Shown: positions 33,841 through 43,059 of the stretch, piece after piece
Layout of the letters: each line of letters starts with the position of its first letter
Position numbering within the stretch: position 1 is the first letter of the stretch
Source: Lachnospiraceae bacterium
Lineage (GTDB): Bacteria > Bacillota > Clostridia > Lachnospirales > Lachnospiraceae
Reading direction: 5' to 3'
DNA: 54,270 nucleotides
Assembly (NCBI GenBank): GCA_910573755.1
Contig: CAJTBO010000016.1
Coordinates: forward strand, 1 to 54,270
The notes under the pieces: generated by a model
The model's input: only the letters and a program-made list of their open reading frames with translations
Told to the model about the DNA's origin: nothing
Databases searched by the model: none
Position numbers and translations under genes: made by a program

Positions 33841-33853
33841 ATCCTGCCGGGTT

Positions 33854-34285
33854 TTATCGGATCATTATTTCCAGTCTGCAGTCCGCCTGTTTTTCCCCCT
33901 GTATAAAAAGGGTATAAACAAGCTGCAGACTGGTTTTTTCTTCCTTTTTTTCTGCCTTTACCTCTTTTGTTTCAGCCCCGATCTCCAATGTGCCATAGGG
34001 TGTCTGATATTCTGATTTTTCATATTTTCCCTGCTCAAAGACCATTTTCCAGGAAACCGCACCGGATTTTTTCAGGCTGGCACGGAGAAGTTCTTTTTCT
34101 ATTTTCAGCAGATTTTTTACAACTTCTCCCTCTTCTGTCTTTTCCTCATAAAGCACATAAAGGACGCCCTCTCTCTCGGAAAGCCGCCCCTTATTCTCTG
34201 TCTTCATAACCTGCTTCTCGCCCTCTGTGTTTACCTGATGTGAGGTAACCCATACCCGGCATTCTCTGCTTTTTTCTTTTATCAT
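33854..34285 (-). CDS. DUF1934/YwiB-like beta-barrel protein
   Basis: A 143-residue protein with the DUF1934 pattern: VWVTSHQVNTEGEK, a central LYVLYEEKTEEGE, a YQTPYGTLEIGAETKEV core and a final LVYTLFIQG with CRLEI. YwiB-like proteins form small lipocalin-like barrels of unknown ligand. It follows murI by six bases and is probably cotranscribed with it. Confidence 0.82.
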   Translation of the reverse strand: MIKEKSRECRVWVTSHQVNTEGEKQVMKTENKGRLSEREGVLYVLYEEKTEEGEVVKNLLKIEKELLRASLKKSGAVSWKMVFEQGKYEKSEYQTPYGTLEIGAETKEVKAEKKEEKTSLQLVYTLFIQGEKQADCRLEIMIR

Positions 34286-34291
34286 AACTGT

Positions 34292-35116
34292 CTAATATTC
34301 CTCGATATGGATAACTTTCGCGGACAGGATGCCGTATTTTAAAATAGAATTCGCAAAAATCTGAAACCGTTCCGCCGCATCACTGACAAAAAACCGATGC
34401 ATATTCGTGCCCAGCCCCGGCGCCTGTGCATTCAGGATCTCATGTTCTCCAAGCAGCTTTTTCAACTCCCTCGCCGTCTCATAGGCGGGATTGATGAGCC
34501 GCACCTTTTCCCCCATGACCCGCTGCACGGTCTTTCGTATCATCGGATAATGGGTACAGCCTAAAATCAATGTATCGATATCCACATCGATCAGATCCGT
34601 CAGGTAGCGCTTTGCGATCTCCTCCGTCACCGGGTCTTCCCAGAGCCCTTCCTCCACCAGATGCACAAACAGCGGGCACTCTTTTCCGATCACCTCCACA
34701 CCCGGATTCAACTGTCTGATATATGTAGTATAGGTTTCACTGCCGATCGTCCCCCGGGTGCCGATCACGCCGATCTTTCCGTTCTTTGTGGCCTCCACCG
34801 CCATTTTTGCCCCCGGCTTCACTACACCGATGACCGGCACATCCGCCGCCTGTTCTATCTCATCCAGGGCATAGGCACTTGCCGTGTTGCATGCCACCAC
34901 AATCGCCTTTACATGCTGTGTCTTCAGAAAACGCACGATCTGAAGTGCATATTTTGTGACGGTTTCTTTTGTTTTATTGCCATAGGGCACCCTCGCCGTA
35001 TCCCCGAAATAGATCACCTTTTCATTCGGTATCTGATACATAATCTCCTTTACCACCGTCAGTCCACCTACACCGGAATCAAATACACCGATCGGCGCTT
35101 CCTTCCTGTTGTCCAT
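34292..35116 (-). CDS. murI: Glutamate racemase
   Basis: A 274-residue racemase that makes D-glutamate for peptidoglycan. It has the N-terminal IGVFDSGVGGLTVVKEI, the first catalytic Cys in IVVACNTASAYAL and the second in LILGCTHYPMIRK. Length and motifs are standard. It is upstream of ywiB and downstream of a small membrane protein gene on the same strand. Confidence 0.96.
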   Translation of the reverse strand: MDNRKEAPIGVFDSGVGGLTVVKEIMYQIPNEKVIYFGDTARVPYGNKTKETVTKYALQIVRFLKTQHVKAIVVACNTASAYALDEIEQAADVPVIGVVKPGAKMAVEATKNGKIGVIGTRGTIGSETYTTYIRQLNPGVEVIGKECPLFVHLVEEGLWEDPVTEEIAKRYLTDLIDVDIDTLILGCTHYPMIRKTVQRVMGEKVRLINPAYETARELKKLLGEHEILNAQAPGLGTNMHRFFVSDAAERFQIFANSILKYGILSAKVIHIEEY

Positions 35117-35173
35117 TGCTGTACTATATCCTTTCTTTATCCGCCGTGTCTTTCTGCGGATGTTCTACACGCT

Positions 35174-35431
35174 TTATCTTTTTGCCCATTCCAGAATACT
35201 TATCCTGACTTCAATCTGTTCCGGTCCGGCTTCGCTGATCTCACTGTAGAGATTTTTATCATCCTCCGTCTCTTCCGTGACATCCTGTCCCTCTTCATTT
35301 ACTACCCTGACGCAATCCCCCGTAAAAAGGTACTGTGGAAAAACAATCCCCCAAAACCCCAGAGAAAGCAGTAAGCCTCCCAGTACCGCCGCTGCCTGCA
35401 TAAAAAGTTTTTCATTTTGTCGCTCTATCAT
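35174..35431 (-). CDS. Small membrane-anchored hypothetical protein
   Basis: A protein of about 85 residues. After a short polar N terminus (MIERQNEKLFM) there is one hydrophobic helix (QAAAVLGGLLLSLGFWGIVF), then an acidic extracytoplasmic segment of about 50 residues. I prefer the ATG at 35431, ten bases after AGGAG. The family is not recognised. Its ribosome binding site is part of a 7-bp inverted repeat (35438-35444 / 35463-35469), which may control translation. Confidence 0.65.
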   Translation of the reverse strand: MIERQNEKLFMQAAAVLGGLLLSLGFWGIVFPQYLFTGDCVRVVNEEGQDVTEETEDDKNLYSEISEAGPEQIEVRISILEWAKR

Positions 35432-35484
35432 ATAAACCATACTCCTTTTGATCTCTCTAAGAAGTATGGCCGTTTTTTTTGTCT

Positions 35485-36168
35485 TTAATCAGTGTTCCAG
35501 TTGTGGAGCTGGCTCATGATCGCCGATTCCTGATTGTCAATATGTTCCTTCGCAAGGCGCGCCGCCGTTTTCCCTTCCCGCCTCACAATGCTCTCATAGA
35601 TCCCCTGATGCTCTTTTATCAGCGTTTTGTATCTGCTGTCATCCTTCAGATATTTTACGCGATAGCGGTACATCTGCTCAGAGAGGTTCCCGACCAGATG
35701 CTGCAGCACATTATTCCCGCTGGCTTCTACAATAATATTATGCAACTCAACATCTTTCTGTGCGATTTCGCGCAGATCCCCTGTCCTGATCGCCTCCTCA
35801 AAATCGCGGCAGGCTTTTTCCAGAGCCTTCTTCCCCTCCTCGTCCATCCGCTCACAGGCAAGTTCCGCACTAAGCATATCCAGCACCCGCCGCACTTCCA
35901 GCACATTTTTCAGGCTCTTTTCCGTGATCTCCGCCACAATAGTCCCCCGTCTGGGTATCATGATCACAAGCCCTTCCAGTTCCAGCTTGCGGATCGCTTC
36001 ACGGATCGGCGTACGGCTGACCCCCAGCTTGTCCGCCAGATGGATCTCCGTCAGCCTTTCCCCCGCCTTCAATTCCTCCAGCAGGATCGCTCTCCGCAAT
36101 TTTTTATAAACTACATCCCTAAGAGGCAAAAGTTCATCAACCTTTGCGTCAAATTCATGGTACGCCAT
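35485..36168 (-). CDS. GntR-family regulator, FadR/FCD subgroup
   Basis: A regulator of about 227 residues with a winged helix (VYKKLRRAILLEELKAGERL, HLADKLGVSRTPIREAIRKL). The all-helical FCD effector domain reads VLEVRRVLDMLSAELACERM, with His in ELHNIIVEASGN and later RTHD-like positions. The ATG at 36168 is preceded by AGAGAGGG; an extended frame to 36222 is less likely. It lies right after ispE. Its effector is unknown. Confidence 0.9.
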   Translation of the reverse strand: MAYHEFDAKVDELLPLRDVVYKKLRRAILLEELKAGERLTEIHLADKLGVSRTPIREAIRKLELEGLVIMIPRRGTIVAEITEKSLKNVLEVRRVLDMLSAELACERMDEEGKKALEKACRDFEEAIRTGDLREIAQKDVELHNIIVEASGNNVLQHLVGNLSEQMYRYRVKYLKDDSRYKTLIKEHQGIYESIVRREGKTAARLAKEHIDNQESAIMSQLHNWNTD

Positions 36169-36224
36169 GCAACATCCCTCTCTTTTTTCCTTCTCACATG
36201 CAGACTGTTTATTCCACTGCACAT

Positions 36225-37106
36225 TTATTGAAACGCTGAAAGAAACACTTCCTTCGCCAGATTTCGTTCCCTAATCCCGGCCATCGCAGTTTCAGCGGCT
36301 TTTGTACCCTTAAAAATTCCAAACACGGTAGGCCCGCTGCCGCTCATGACCGCTGCGGGCGCTCCGGCGTCTTTCATTATCTTTTCGATTTCTCCGATCA
36401 CCGGATATTCTTTTCCGGTCACACTCTCCAATACATTTTCAAGCTTTCCGCACAGCTTTTCCAGATTTCCCTCTTCTATATCCTGCATCATACCATCAAT
36501 ATCGGGATGCCTTTCCAGCGTATCCAGTTTCAGATGTTCATATACATATTTCGTAGAAACGTCTATATCCGGTTTTGCCAGTAAAACAGTGCAGGCCGGA
36601 GGGGTTTTTAATGCTGTCAGCACCTCCCCGATCCCTTCCGAAAGAGCACACCCTCCCATCAGGCAATACGGCACATCCGCTCCCAGCTTTACGCCGGTCT
36701 TCTGCATATCCTCCAGCGTCAGCCCCAATCCGAACAATTCATTCATTCCCTTCAGCACAGCCGCACAGTCTGCGGAACCGCCCGCCATTCCCGCCGCCAT
36801 CGGAATATGTTTCTCCAGAAAAATCTCCACTCCATCCTGAACAGAATACTTTTCCTTCATCAGCTTCGCTGCCTTGTAAGCAAGATTTCTTTCATCACAG
36901 GGGAGATTTTCCTGATCGGTCCTGACCACGATCTTATCCTCCGAAATCCGCTTTATTGTGACGATATCCGCCAGTTTCACAGACTGCATGATCATACGCA
37001 CTTCATGATATCCGTTCTCAAGCCGTCTTACCACATCCAGTCCCAGATTAATCTTTCCGTATGCCTTAAAGACCAGTTCCTGTCCCATATCTTCCGTTCC
37101 GACCAT
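36225..37106 (-). CDS. ispE: 4-diphosphocytidyl-2-C-methyl-D-erythritol kinase
   Basis: A 293-residue GHMP kinase of the MEP isoprenoid pathway. Motif 1 is AYGKINLGLDVV, the ATP loop is PMAAGMAGGSADCAAVL and motif 3 is AVMSGSGPTVFGIF. Two ATG codons (37106 and 37088) are possible starts; neither has an ideally spaced ribosome binding site. Confidence 0.95.
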   Translation of the reverse strand: MVGTEDMGQELVFKAYGKINLGLDVVRRLENGYHEVRMIMQSVKLADIVTIKRISEDKIVVRTDQENLPCDERNLAYKAAKLMKEKYSVQDGVEIFLEKHIPMAAGMAGGSADCAAVLKGMNELFGLGLTLEDMQKTGVKLGADVPYCLMGGCALSEGIGEVLTALKTPPACTVLLAKPDIDVSTKYVYEHLKLDTLERHPDIDGMMQDIEEGNLEKLCGKLENVLESVTGKEYPVIGEIEKIMKDAGAPAAVMSGSGPTVFGIFKGTKAAETAMAGIRERNLAKEVFLSAFQ

Positions 37107-37260
37107 AATTCCTTATATAATCTTTCTGTTTTATTTTTATCAATATTGTATTTAATTATATACAATCTGCCCTTTCTAGTCAACTTATCTGCTCATATTG
37201 ATCCTATTAATATATTAAAATATATTTCCGGCCTCCCCGAAACAATCCATTATGACAAAA

Positions 37261-37307
37261 CGCAGCCGGCAGATTATAAATCTCCCGCTTATAATCTGCC
37301 GGCTGCG
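37261..37307 (-). terminator. Very strong hairpin terminator after the SPOCS/LysM gene
   Basis: Perfect arms of 18-19 bases (cgcagccggcagattata at 37261-37278 and its complement at 37290-37307) with a loop of about 9 nt. On the minus strand it is followed by TTTTG. It ends transcription of the gene whose stop is at 37338. Confidence 0.85.
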
Positions 37308-37337
37308 CACATTTCCTTTACATATCCCCTTCTTAAA

Positions 37338-38882
37338 CTAACGTATGATCAATATTTTTTCTCCTGCACAGACTTCATCCTTTGTCAGATGATTCATCTC
37401 CTTCAGGTTATCCAGCGAAACCATATACCGCTTCCCGATATCCCAGAGGCTGTCTCCGGATTTCACCACATAACCTACCATTCCCGGCGTCCTCTTGTAC
37501 TTCTCCGCATCCGGCTCGCACAGTTCGATCTCCCGGATCATCTCTTCTTTTCCTCTCTGGAAAACAGCCACCTCAAAGCTCAATATCCCTTTCACTTCCC
37601 AGACATCCCCTGCCGCCGCCACCGTCAGGTTTTCCAGACATATCTTCAGGTTGCCGAAATCCGCCGTTCCCCCCGATGTTTCCAGCAGATACTTAAACGG
37701 AATCCCCGCATGCAGCCTGTAAAACTTTTTATCTCCTTCGTCCTGTAATAAAAAGTCTGCTTCCACGGCCCCGAGAATCTCTATGCCCTCTCCGGTCTGC
37801 GTCTGTCCTTCCTTCTGAACCGACGCCTGATAATGCAAAAGCTTCACGCTGCCGGGCACTCCCTCGACAGGCACCTCTTCCGCCAGCCTGTATTTTCCGC
37901 CGCAGCGCAGCATCTTCGTTCTGTACTCGGTCTCCTGCCTCTCCAGCCTGACTTCCTTCTGCAGCCCATAGCAATCCGAAAGTATTTCCGTTTTTTCTTC
38001 TTTATATAGTTTAATATACAGATCAAGAACCATTTCCAGCGAGATGACCCGCCTCTCCCCGTCGAAATCCTCCTGAATCTCGATATCCTGCTGGCTGATC
38101 TGATAACGGATATCCGTGATCAAATCCTCCATACATCCCTGACACTCCACAGAACCGGATATCGGGATCGCGGTGCTGAACACCTGTACATTCCCGTCCT
38201 CACCCTGGGGTACATAAAGGAAAAACGCTTTCGCTTCCCCCTTAACAATGATCTTCTCCTCCACCGCCTTAAATTCCAGATTCGATAACTCTATATCCTC
38301 CCAGATCAGGCTTCCGATATTCGGGCAGCTCTGGGGCAGTTCCATCTCTTCGCGAATCCGGAAGATATCTTTTTTCAGGACACTGATCCCTGCCATATCC
38401 AACACTTTTTTCCGGCATTCGATCCCGGTACCGGCAGGCACCTCCATCAGTTCCACCGGTACCTGTTCCTCATACAATTCTTCCACAAAAAGTTCGAAGC
38501 ATGCTACCGCCTGAACACTCAGCTTGCGGGAATTGATCATACCGATCGTCATATCATCCAGTTCCCACCTTGCCTGTACCAGTTCTTCCGTACCGATACC
38601 CTCCATATGTACCTGCTCCTCAAAAGGAATGCTTCCTTCCACAGAGCAGATCTCCCGTTCCTCATCCGACTGATAGAGCACTTTATAGTGCAGTTTGCCC
38701 CGCATCGTCACATGGTCTGCCGCGGGCTTCAGTTCCTCCAGACGTATATAGCCTTTCTGCCCTAAGATGCGGGCAATATCCGGTTTATTGTCCTGCAGAT
38801 TCCGGTCATCCTCCAGCGCGATCTGCGTCCCCGCCTTGTATTTCATGCGGTCCATATAAATTGTTCTCTTCTCCAGCTCCAT
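37338..38882 (-). CDS. SPOCS (DUF3794) repeat protein with C-terminal LysM
   Basis: A protein of about 514 residues. Successive SPOCS domains can be seen (DNKPDIARILGQKGYIRLEE; VLDMAGISVLKKDIFRIREE; the VQVFSTAIPISGSVECQG region). A LysM motif ends the protein (VVKSGDSLWDIGKRYMVSLD). The start MELEKRTIYMDRMKYKAGTQ matches the usual beginning of this family, so I prefer 38882 over the ATG at 38915 and a longer frame to 39101. These proteins are linked to the spore coat or envelope in Clostridia; here that role is by family only. Confidence 0.88.
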   Translation of the reverse strand: MELEKRTIYMDRMKYKAGTQIALEDDRNLQDNKPDIARILGQKGYIRLEELKPAADHVTMRGKLHYKVLYQSDEEREICSVEGSIPFEEQVHMEGIGTEELVQARWELDDMTIGMINSRKLSVQAVACFELFVEELYEEQVPVELMEVPAGTGIECRKKVLDMAGISVLKKDIFRIREEMELPQSCPNIGSLIWEDIELSNLEFKAVEEKIIVKGEAKAFFLYVPQGEDGNVQVFSTAIPISGSVECQGCMEDLITDIRYQISQQDIEIQEDFDGERRVISLEMVLDLYIKLYKEEKTEILSDCYGLQKEVRLERQETEYRTKMLRCGGKYRLAEEVPVEGVPGSVKLLHYQASVQKEGQTQTGEGIEILGAVEADFLLQDEGDKKFYRLHAGIPFKYLLETSGGTADFGNLKICLENLTVAAAGDVWEVKGILSFEVAVFQRGKEEMIREIELCEPDAEKYKRTPGMVGYVVKSGDSLWDIGKRYMVSLDNLKEMNHLTKDEVCAGEKILIIR

Positions 38883-39115
38883 TTTTCCCACGAAAACCTC
38901 CCATTCCTTTGCCATAACTGCCTTGCCGGCAGAATATGTCCTCTCCGAGAGACGCAGGCCTCCCCCTGCGCTCTTTCTTTTATATATAAGTATGAGAGTG
39001 GTGGAGTATTTATGACGCCGGATGCCGGTATGACAATAAAATCCTCCGCCGGCATGCTCCCGCTCCAAATAACGCAGCGGGATCCGGGTTCGAAAATACA
39101 AGTGAAAACAGGAAC

Positions 39116-40018
39116 TTATGAGACAGCCCCGATCAGTTCCGTTACCCTTTCCACATGATGCCGCTCCATATATTCTTCGATCCCCCGCACAATCTCAACC
39201 GTTGTATACGGATTGATAAAGTTTGCCGCGCCTACCGCCACAGCAGATGCGCCGGCAAGGATAAATTCCAGCGCGTCTGCCGCCGTCATGATACCCCCCA
39301 TTCCGATCACGGGAATCTTTACGGCATGAGCCGCCTGATAAACCATACGCACCGCCACAGGCTTTATTGCCGGTCCGGATAATCCCCCTGTTTTATTTGC
39401 AAGCACAAAACGCCGGCTCTCCGCATCAATCTTCATACCGGTCAGCGTATTGATCAGAGAAATACAATCGGCACCGCCGGCTTCCGCCGCCTTTGCCATC
39501 TCCGTAATATCTGTGACGTTCGGGCTGAGCTTCATGATCACCGGCTGCTTTGCCGCCTTTTTCACTGCCTGTGTGATCTGATATAATGCCTCCGCCTTCT
39601 GCCCGAAAGCGATCGCCCCCTCCTTTACATTGGGACAGGATACATTTATCTCCAGCATATCGATCTTTTCACCGCCGCATCTCTCCACCACTTCCAGATA
39701 GTCCTCCACCGTCTTTCCGCAGACATTAACGATGATCTTTGTGTCAAACTGCTGTAAAAAGGGGATATCCCTCTCCAAAAATACATCGATCCCCGGATTC
39801 TGCAGGCCAATGGCATTCAGCATCCCGCCGTAGGTTTCCGCCACTCTGGGCGTGGGATTTCCGGGCCAGGGAACATTCGCCACTCCCTTTGTTACCACCG
39901 CGCCCAATTGATCCAGATCCACAAACTCGCTATATTCCATGCCGGAACCGAAAGTTCCTGACGCCGTCATTACCGGATTTTTTAAAGTAACACCTGCTAT
40001 CTTTACCTCTGTATTCAT
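39116..40018 (-). CDS. pyrD: Dihydroorotate dehydrogenase B, catalytic subunit
   Basis: A 300-residue class 1B enzyme for the fourth step of pyrimidine synthesis. The catalytic Cys is in INVSCPNVKEG, and the FMN phosphate site reads VIGMGGIMTAADALEFILAG. It pairs with PyrK encoded 233 bases upstream. AAGGAG is six bases before the ATG. Confidence 0.96.
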   Translation of the reverse strand: MNTEVKIAGVTLKNPVMTASGTFGSGMEYSEFVDLDQLGAVVTKGVANVPWPGNPTPRVAETYGGMLNAIGLQNPGIDVFLERDIPFLQQFDTKIIVNVCGKTVEDYLEVVERCGGEKIDMLEINVSCPNVKEGAIAFGQKAEALYQITQAVKKAAKQPVIMKLSPNVTDITEMAKAAEAGGADCISLINTLTGMKIDAESRRFVLANKTGGLSGPAIKPVAVRMVYQAAHAVKIPVIGMGGIMTAADALEFILAGASAVAVGAANFINPYTTVEIVRGIEEYMERHHVERVTELIGAVS

Positions 40019-40157
40019 CTCCTGCTCCTTTTCATTCTTTCCGTAACAGACCTTATTTTCTGCATGCTGACCGTTTGCTTTATTTTGCCGCCGATTCTTT
40101 ATCCGCCAGTTATTTCATTTTTCCTCTGCACCGTCTGATCAGCTGCTTTGACTCACC

Positions 40158-40183
40158 TGTCGATTTATCTTGTCGATTTATCT
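40158..40183. repeat. Perfect 13-bp tandem repeat in the pyrK-pyrD gap
   Basis: tgtcgatttatct occurs twice head to tail. The surrounding 233-base gap is otherwise without a gene and is long for subunits of one complex. Confidence 0.75.
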
Positions 40184-40251
40184 GTTCAAATATTTTCTTT
40201 TTCCGTCAGTTCCTTCGTCCGGATGTTCCGGCTGCCTGCCGGCTTCCCCGT

Positions 40252-41037
40252 TCAGATATCCACATCCTCCGCCGGAAATACCGGTCCGTCCGTACAGATC
40301 CGCGCATTGTGCACATGGGAATGCGCATCCTCCTTCACCGTCTTACAGACACACCCCAGACAGGCTCCCACACCGCATGCCATCCGCTCCTCTAAAGAAA
40401 TCCATGCGGGAATTCCCGTTTCCGCCGCATATCTTTTAATCGCCCTGAGCATCGGCATAGGGCCGCAGGAATAGATCAGATCAGCCTTCAGTTTATGTTC
40501 CCGCACCGCATCCAGTACATTTCCTTTCACCCCTGCGCTTCCGTCTTCCGCAGCGATAAAAACTTCTCCGAATTCCATGAAATCCCGCTTCAGGAAAAGA
40601 TCTCCGTCCCGATAACCCAGAACAATCTGTACGTTGCACGGAATCTCCCTCAGTTCTTTTGCCAGCTCCAGAAGCGGCGGAATGCCGATACCGCCCCCCA
40701 TCAGCAACGCTGTCTTTCCCTCCGCCTCCTTCAGCGGATAACCGTTTCCGAGAACACCCAGCATTTCCGCCGTATCCCCCTTCCGGTAGGTCGAAAACTC
40801 TTTTGTTCCCTCCCCCGCCACCCGGTATACAATGCGCAGCGCCCCTCTCTCCGCATCTCTCTCACAGATACTGATCGGTCTCGGCAGAAGCGTCGCCTTG
40901 TTTTTCGGATAGAGAGCAATAAAACGGCCCGCCCCTCTTTCCTGTGCCATGTCTGTTTTCAGCCACATTTCGTATATGCCTTCCGCCAGTTTTGCTGTTG
41001 ATAACACCTGTACTTTTTCCTTTTTTTTCGATAACAT
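40252..41037 (-). CDS. pyrK: Dihydroorotate dehydrogenase B, electron transfer subunit
   Basis: A 261-residue PyrK with an FAD domain (LLPRPISICERD), an NAD-binding LLMGGGIGIPPLLELAKEL, and the C-terminal [2Fe-2S] motif CGVGACLGCVC with a further Cys in ARICTDG. It passes electrons from dihydroorotate oxidation to NAD. AAAGGAG precedes the start. The order pyrC-pyrK-pyrD on one strand suggests a common transcript. Confidence 0.95.
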   Translation of the reverse strand: MLSKKKEKVQVLSTAKLAEGIYEMWLKTDMAQERGAGRFIALYPKNKATLLPRPISICERDAERGALRIVYRVAGEGTKEFSTYRKGDTAEMLGVLGNGYPLKEAEGKTALLMGGGIGIPPLLELAKELREIPCNVQIVLGYRDGDLFLKRDFMEFGEVFIAAEDGSAGVKGNVLDAVREHKLKADLIYSCGPMPMLRAIKRYAAETGIPAWISLEERMACGVGACLGCVCKTVKEDAHSHVHNARICTDGPVFPAEDVDI

Positions 41038-41105
41038 TCGTTATTTCTCCTTTTTCCTCTTCCTTCAAATGCCGGCTTTCCCGCTGTCTCAAACGCGGCA
41101 TATCA

Positions 41106-42422
41106 TCAGTCATCCAGTGCGGACATACTCATGTTCCTGATATATGCCACCTTCCCCGCGCAGATCGTATATTCAATCTCCGACCGGCAGGTTCTGCCGG
41201 CAAAGGGGCTGTTGGATGCCCTGGATAAAAATTTCCAGAAAGTCTGGCTGCAATCCGGATCAAAGATCACCAGATCCGCCGGTCCCCCTTCTGCCAGATA
41301 GCCCGCATCAATACCGTAAAGCTTTGCCGGGTTCCACGACATTTTACAGAGCAGCTCATCCATTGTCAGCTTCTTTTTCTCTACCAGTTCCGTGATCCCC
41401 AGCGCCAGCGCCGTTTCCAGTCCGATGATCCCGCTGGGCGCCTCCGTAAAGGTTTTTCCCTTCTCCTCTTTTGTATGGGGCGCATGGTCCGTGGCGATCA
41501 GATCAATGGTCCCGTCCTGCAGCCCTTCTATGATTGCCTCCCTGTCCTCCTCGGTCCGCAGAGGCGGGTTCATCTTTGCAAGGGTTCCATACTTTTCCAC
41601 CGCTTTTTCTGTCAGGGTGAAATGGTGAGGCGTTGCCTCCGCATGGATATCCGCCCCTTCCGCCTTTGCCCTCCGTACCAGATCCACGCCTTCCCTTGTG
41701 CTGATATGCTGGATGTTCACGCAGGCTCCGGTCTGCATTGCCAGTCTGATGTCCCGCTCTATCAGGCTGATCTCCGCCTGCCGGTCCGCCCCCGTCAGCC
41801 CCATTGCCGCCGCCGCTTCTCCCGCGTTCACGCCGCTTTCCTTAATATAAGCCGGATCTTCCTCGTGAAAGCTGATGGGTACACCAAGTTCTTTACATTT
41901 TTCCATCGCCCGTTTCACAAGTTCCTCATCCATCAGAGGTTTCCCGTCGTCCGTAAAACCTATAGCCCCCGCCTCCCTCAGAGCCTCCATATCTGTCAGT
42001 TCCTTCCCTTCCAGATTCTTCGTCACCGCACCGCAGGTATATACGTGGATCAGCGTATCCTTCCCCTTTTCCAGCATATAACGCAGCGTATCCGCCCTGT
42101 CTGCCGCCGGTTTCGTGTTCGCCATCATCACAACGCCGGTAAACCCGCCGGCTGCCGCTGCTGCTGCCCCTGTCAGGATATCCTCCTTTTTTGTAAATCC
42201 CGGATCTCTGAAGTGTACATGCACATCCACCAGCCCCGGCGCCACAATATACCCTTCCGCATCAATCGTCTGGATTTCATGCCGCGGAAGCTTTCTGAAT
42301 TCTTCCGTTCCTTCCAAACCTTCCCCTATTCTTAAAATTCTGTCTCCTTGTGTTAAAATGTCACAGACTTTCTGCATTCCTGTTTTCGGGTCGATACATA
42401 AACCGTTTTTGATATAGAGCAT
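41106..42422 (-). CDS. pyrC: Dihydroorotase
   Basis: A 438-residue class I dihydroorotase. Metal ligands are in GLVDVHVHFRDPG, with further sites in ISFHEEDP, NIQHIS and LIATDHAPH. The start LYIKNGLCIDPKTG is characteristic. It is the first of three pyrimidine genes on this strand. The other pyr genes are not in the window. Confidence 0.95.
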   Translation of the reverse strand: MLYIKNGLCIDPKTGMQKVCDILTQGDRILRIGEGLEGTEEFRKLPRHEIQTIDAEGYIVAPGLVDVHVHFRDPGFTKKEDILTGAAAAAAGGFTGVVMMANTKPAADRADTLRYMLEKGKDTLIHVYTCGAVTKNLEGKELTDMEALREAGAIGFTDDGKPLMDEELVKRAMEKCKELGVPISFHEEDPAYIKESGVNAGEAAAAMGLTGADRQAEISLIERDIRLAMQTGACVNIQHISTREGVDLVRRAKAEGADIHAEATPHHFTLTEKAVEKYGTLAKMNPPLRTEEDREAIIEGLQDGTIDLIATDHAPHTKEEKGKTFTEAPSGIIGLETALALGITELVEKKKLTMDELLCKMSWNPAKLYGIDAGYLAEGGPADLVIFDPDCSQTFWKFLSRASNSPFAGRTCRSEIEYTICAGKVAYIRNMSMSALDD

Positions 42423-42530
42423 TGGATTTTCTGTCCCTTCTGATAGATTTCTTTTTTGTCAAATTTTCTTACAGATAGTTTACTATTATATGCCCCTTTA
42501 TTTCAATAAAAAATTAGAGCATAACACAAA

Positions 42531-42554
42531 GAAGCCACCTGATACGGTGACTTC
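42531..42554 (-). terminator. Hairpin upstream of pyrC
   Basis: Nine-base arms gaagccacc (42531-42539) and ggtgacttc (42546-42554) with one mismatch. On the minus strand it is followed by TTTGTG. It may insulate pyrC from the decayed segment. Confidence 0.5.
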
Positions 42555-42736
42555 TCTGATATAGGGTTCGTTGCCGACTGTACTTTTCTCCATACTTAGC
42601 TTTTGGCTATTCCAATGATTATCTCCTGTGCGGACACAGAAACGTAATTGGCATCTCCCAATCCCTATACCAATCTTAGTATATGCTGACAGGTTTGTCA
42701 ATATTCTTTTTTCATTTCCTACGTGTATTTCATCAT

Positions 42737-42997
42737 CTATGGCATATATTTTACGCCAAATCTATCCGCCTGCCCAGTACCACCATCATACCGATGGTAT
42801 TTTAAGGTCCCAAAAATATTGGGTTTACACTGTTTAATCCCAGCATGGTCTCTCGCAAAACAGTTTGGAACAAAATCAGCAATCTGAAGTCCTTCAATAT
42901 TGTCATTTTTATCTACAAAATCTAACCCTAAGAGTCTGGCTTCTGCGGTTGCTTTCGCCATTATCGGCCGACAAACAATGCGCTTTGCAAACCGCCA
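42737..42997 (-). pseudogene. Truncated DUF3800 gene, C-terminal remnant
   Basis: The frame from 42997 to the TAG at 42737-42739 reads RFAKRIV before MAKATAEARLLGLDFVDKND and then EGLQIADFVPNCFARDH and IFGTLKYHRYDG. It ends RFGVKYMP. That is the C-terminal third of a DUF3800 protein, a family common on phages and other mobile DNA. A stop lies immediately upstream at 42998-43000 and the N-terminal two thirds, with the catalytic-like acidic residues, are gone. No ribosome binding site is seen at the internal ATG. Confidence 0.7.
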
Positions 42998-43005
42998 TTA
43001 TGAAA

Positions 43006-43035
43006 ACAGCTCTCCGGCATTTACCGGAGAGCTGT
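43006..43035 (-). terminator. Terminator of the fucose/arabinose isomerase-like gene
   Basis: A perfect 12-bp stem (acagctctccgg 43006-43017 / ccggagagctgt 43024-43035) with a 6-nt loop, followed on the minus strand by TTTTC. It lies about 25 bases after the stop codon. Confidence 0.85.
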
Positions 43036-43059
43036 CCCCTATTACCTACTCTATCGCAT

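Larger units (their letters stand above)
42423..43059. other. Decayed 637-base segment between pyrC and the isomerase gene
   Basis: It holds a truncated DUF3800 frame (42737-42997), a terminator-like hairpin (42531-42554), the isomerase terminator (43006-43035) and a consensus-like minus-strand TTGACA/TAAGAT promoter near 42675-42705. Short frames in 42498-42701 match nothing I recognise. The segment looks like the scar of a lost insertion. Confidence 0.55.

Noticed and set aside
42498-42701. Possible small gene in the decayed segment upstream of pyrC
   Set aside because: No family resemblance, and the frame runs through the hairpin at 42531-42554. It is more likely relic or leader sequence.
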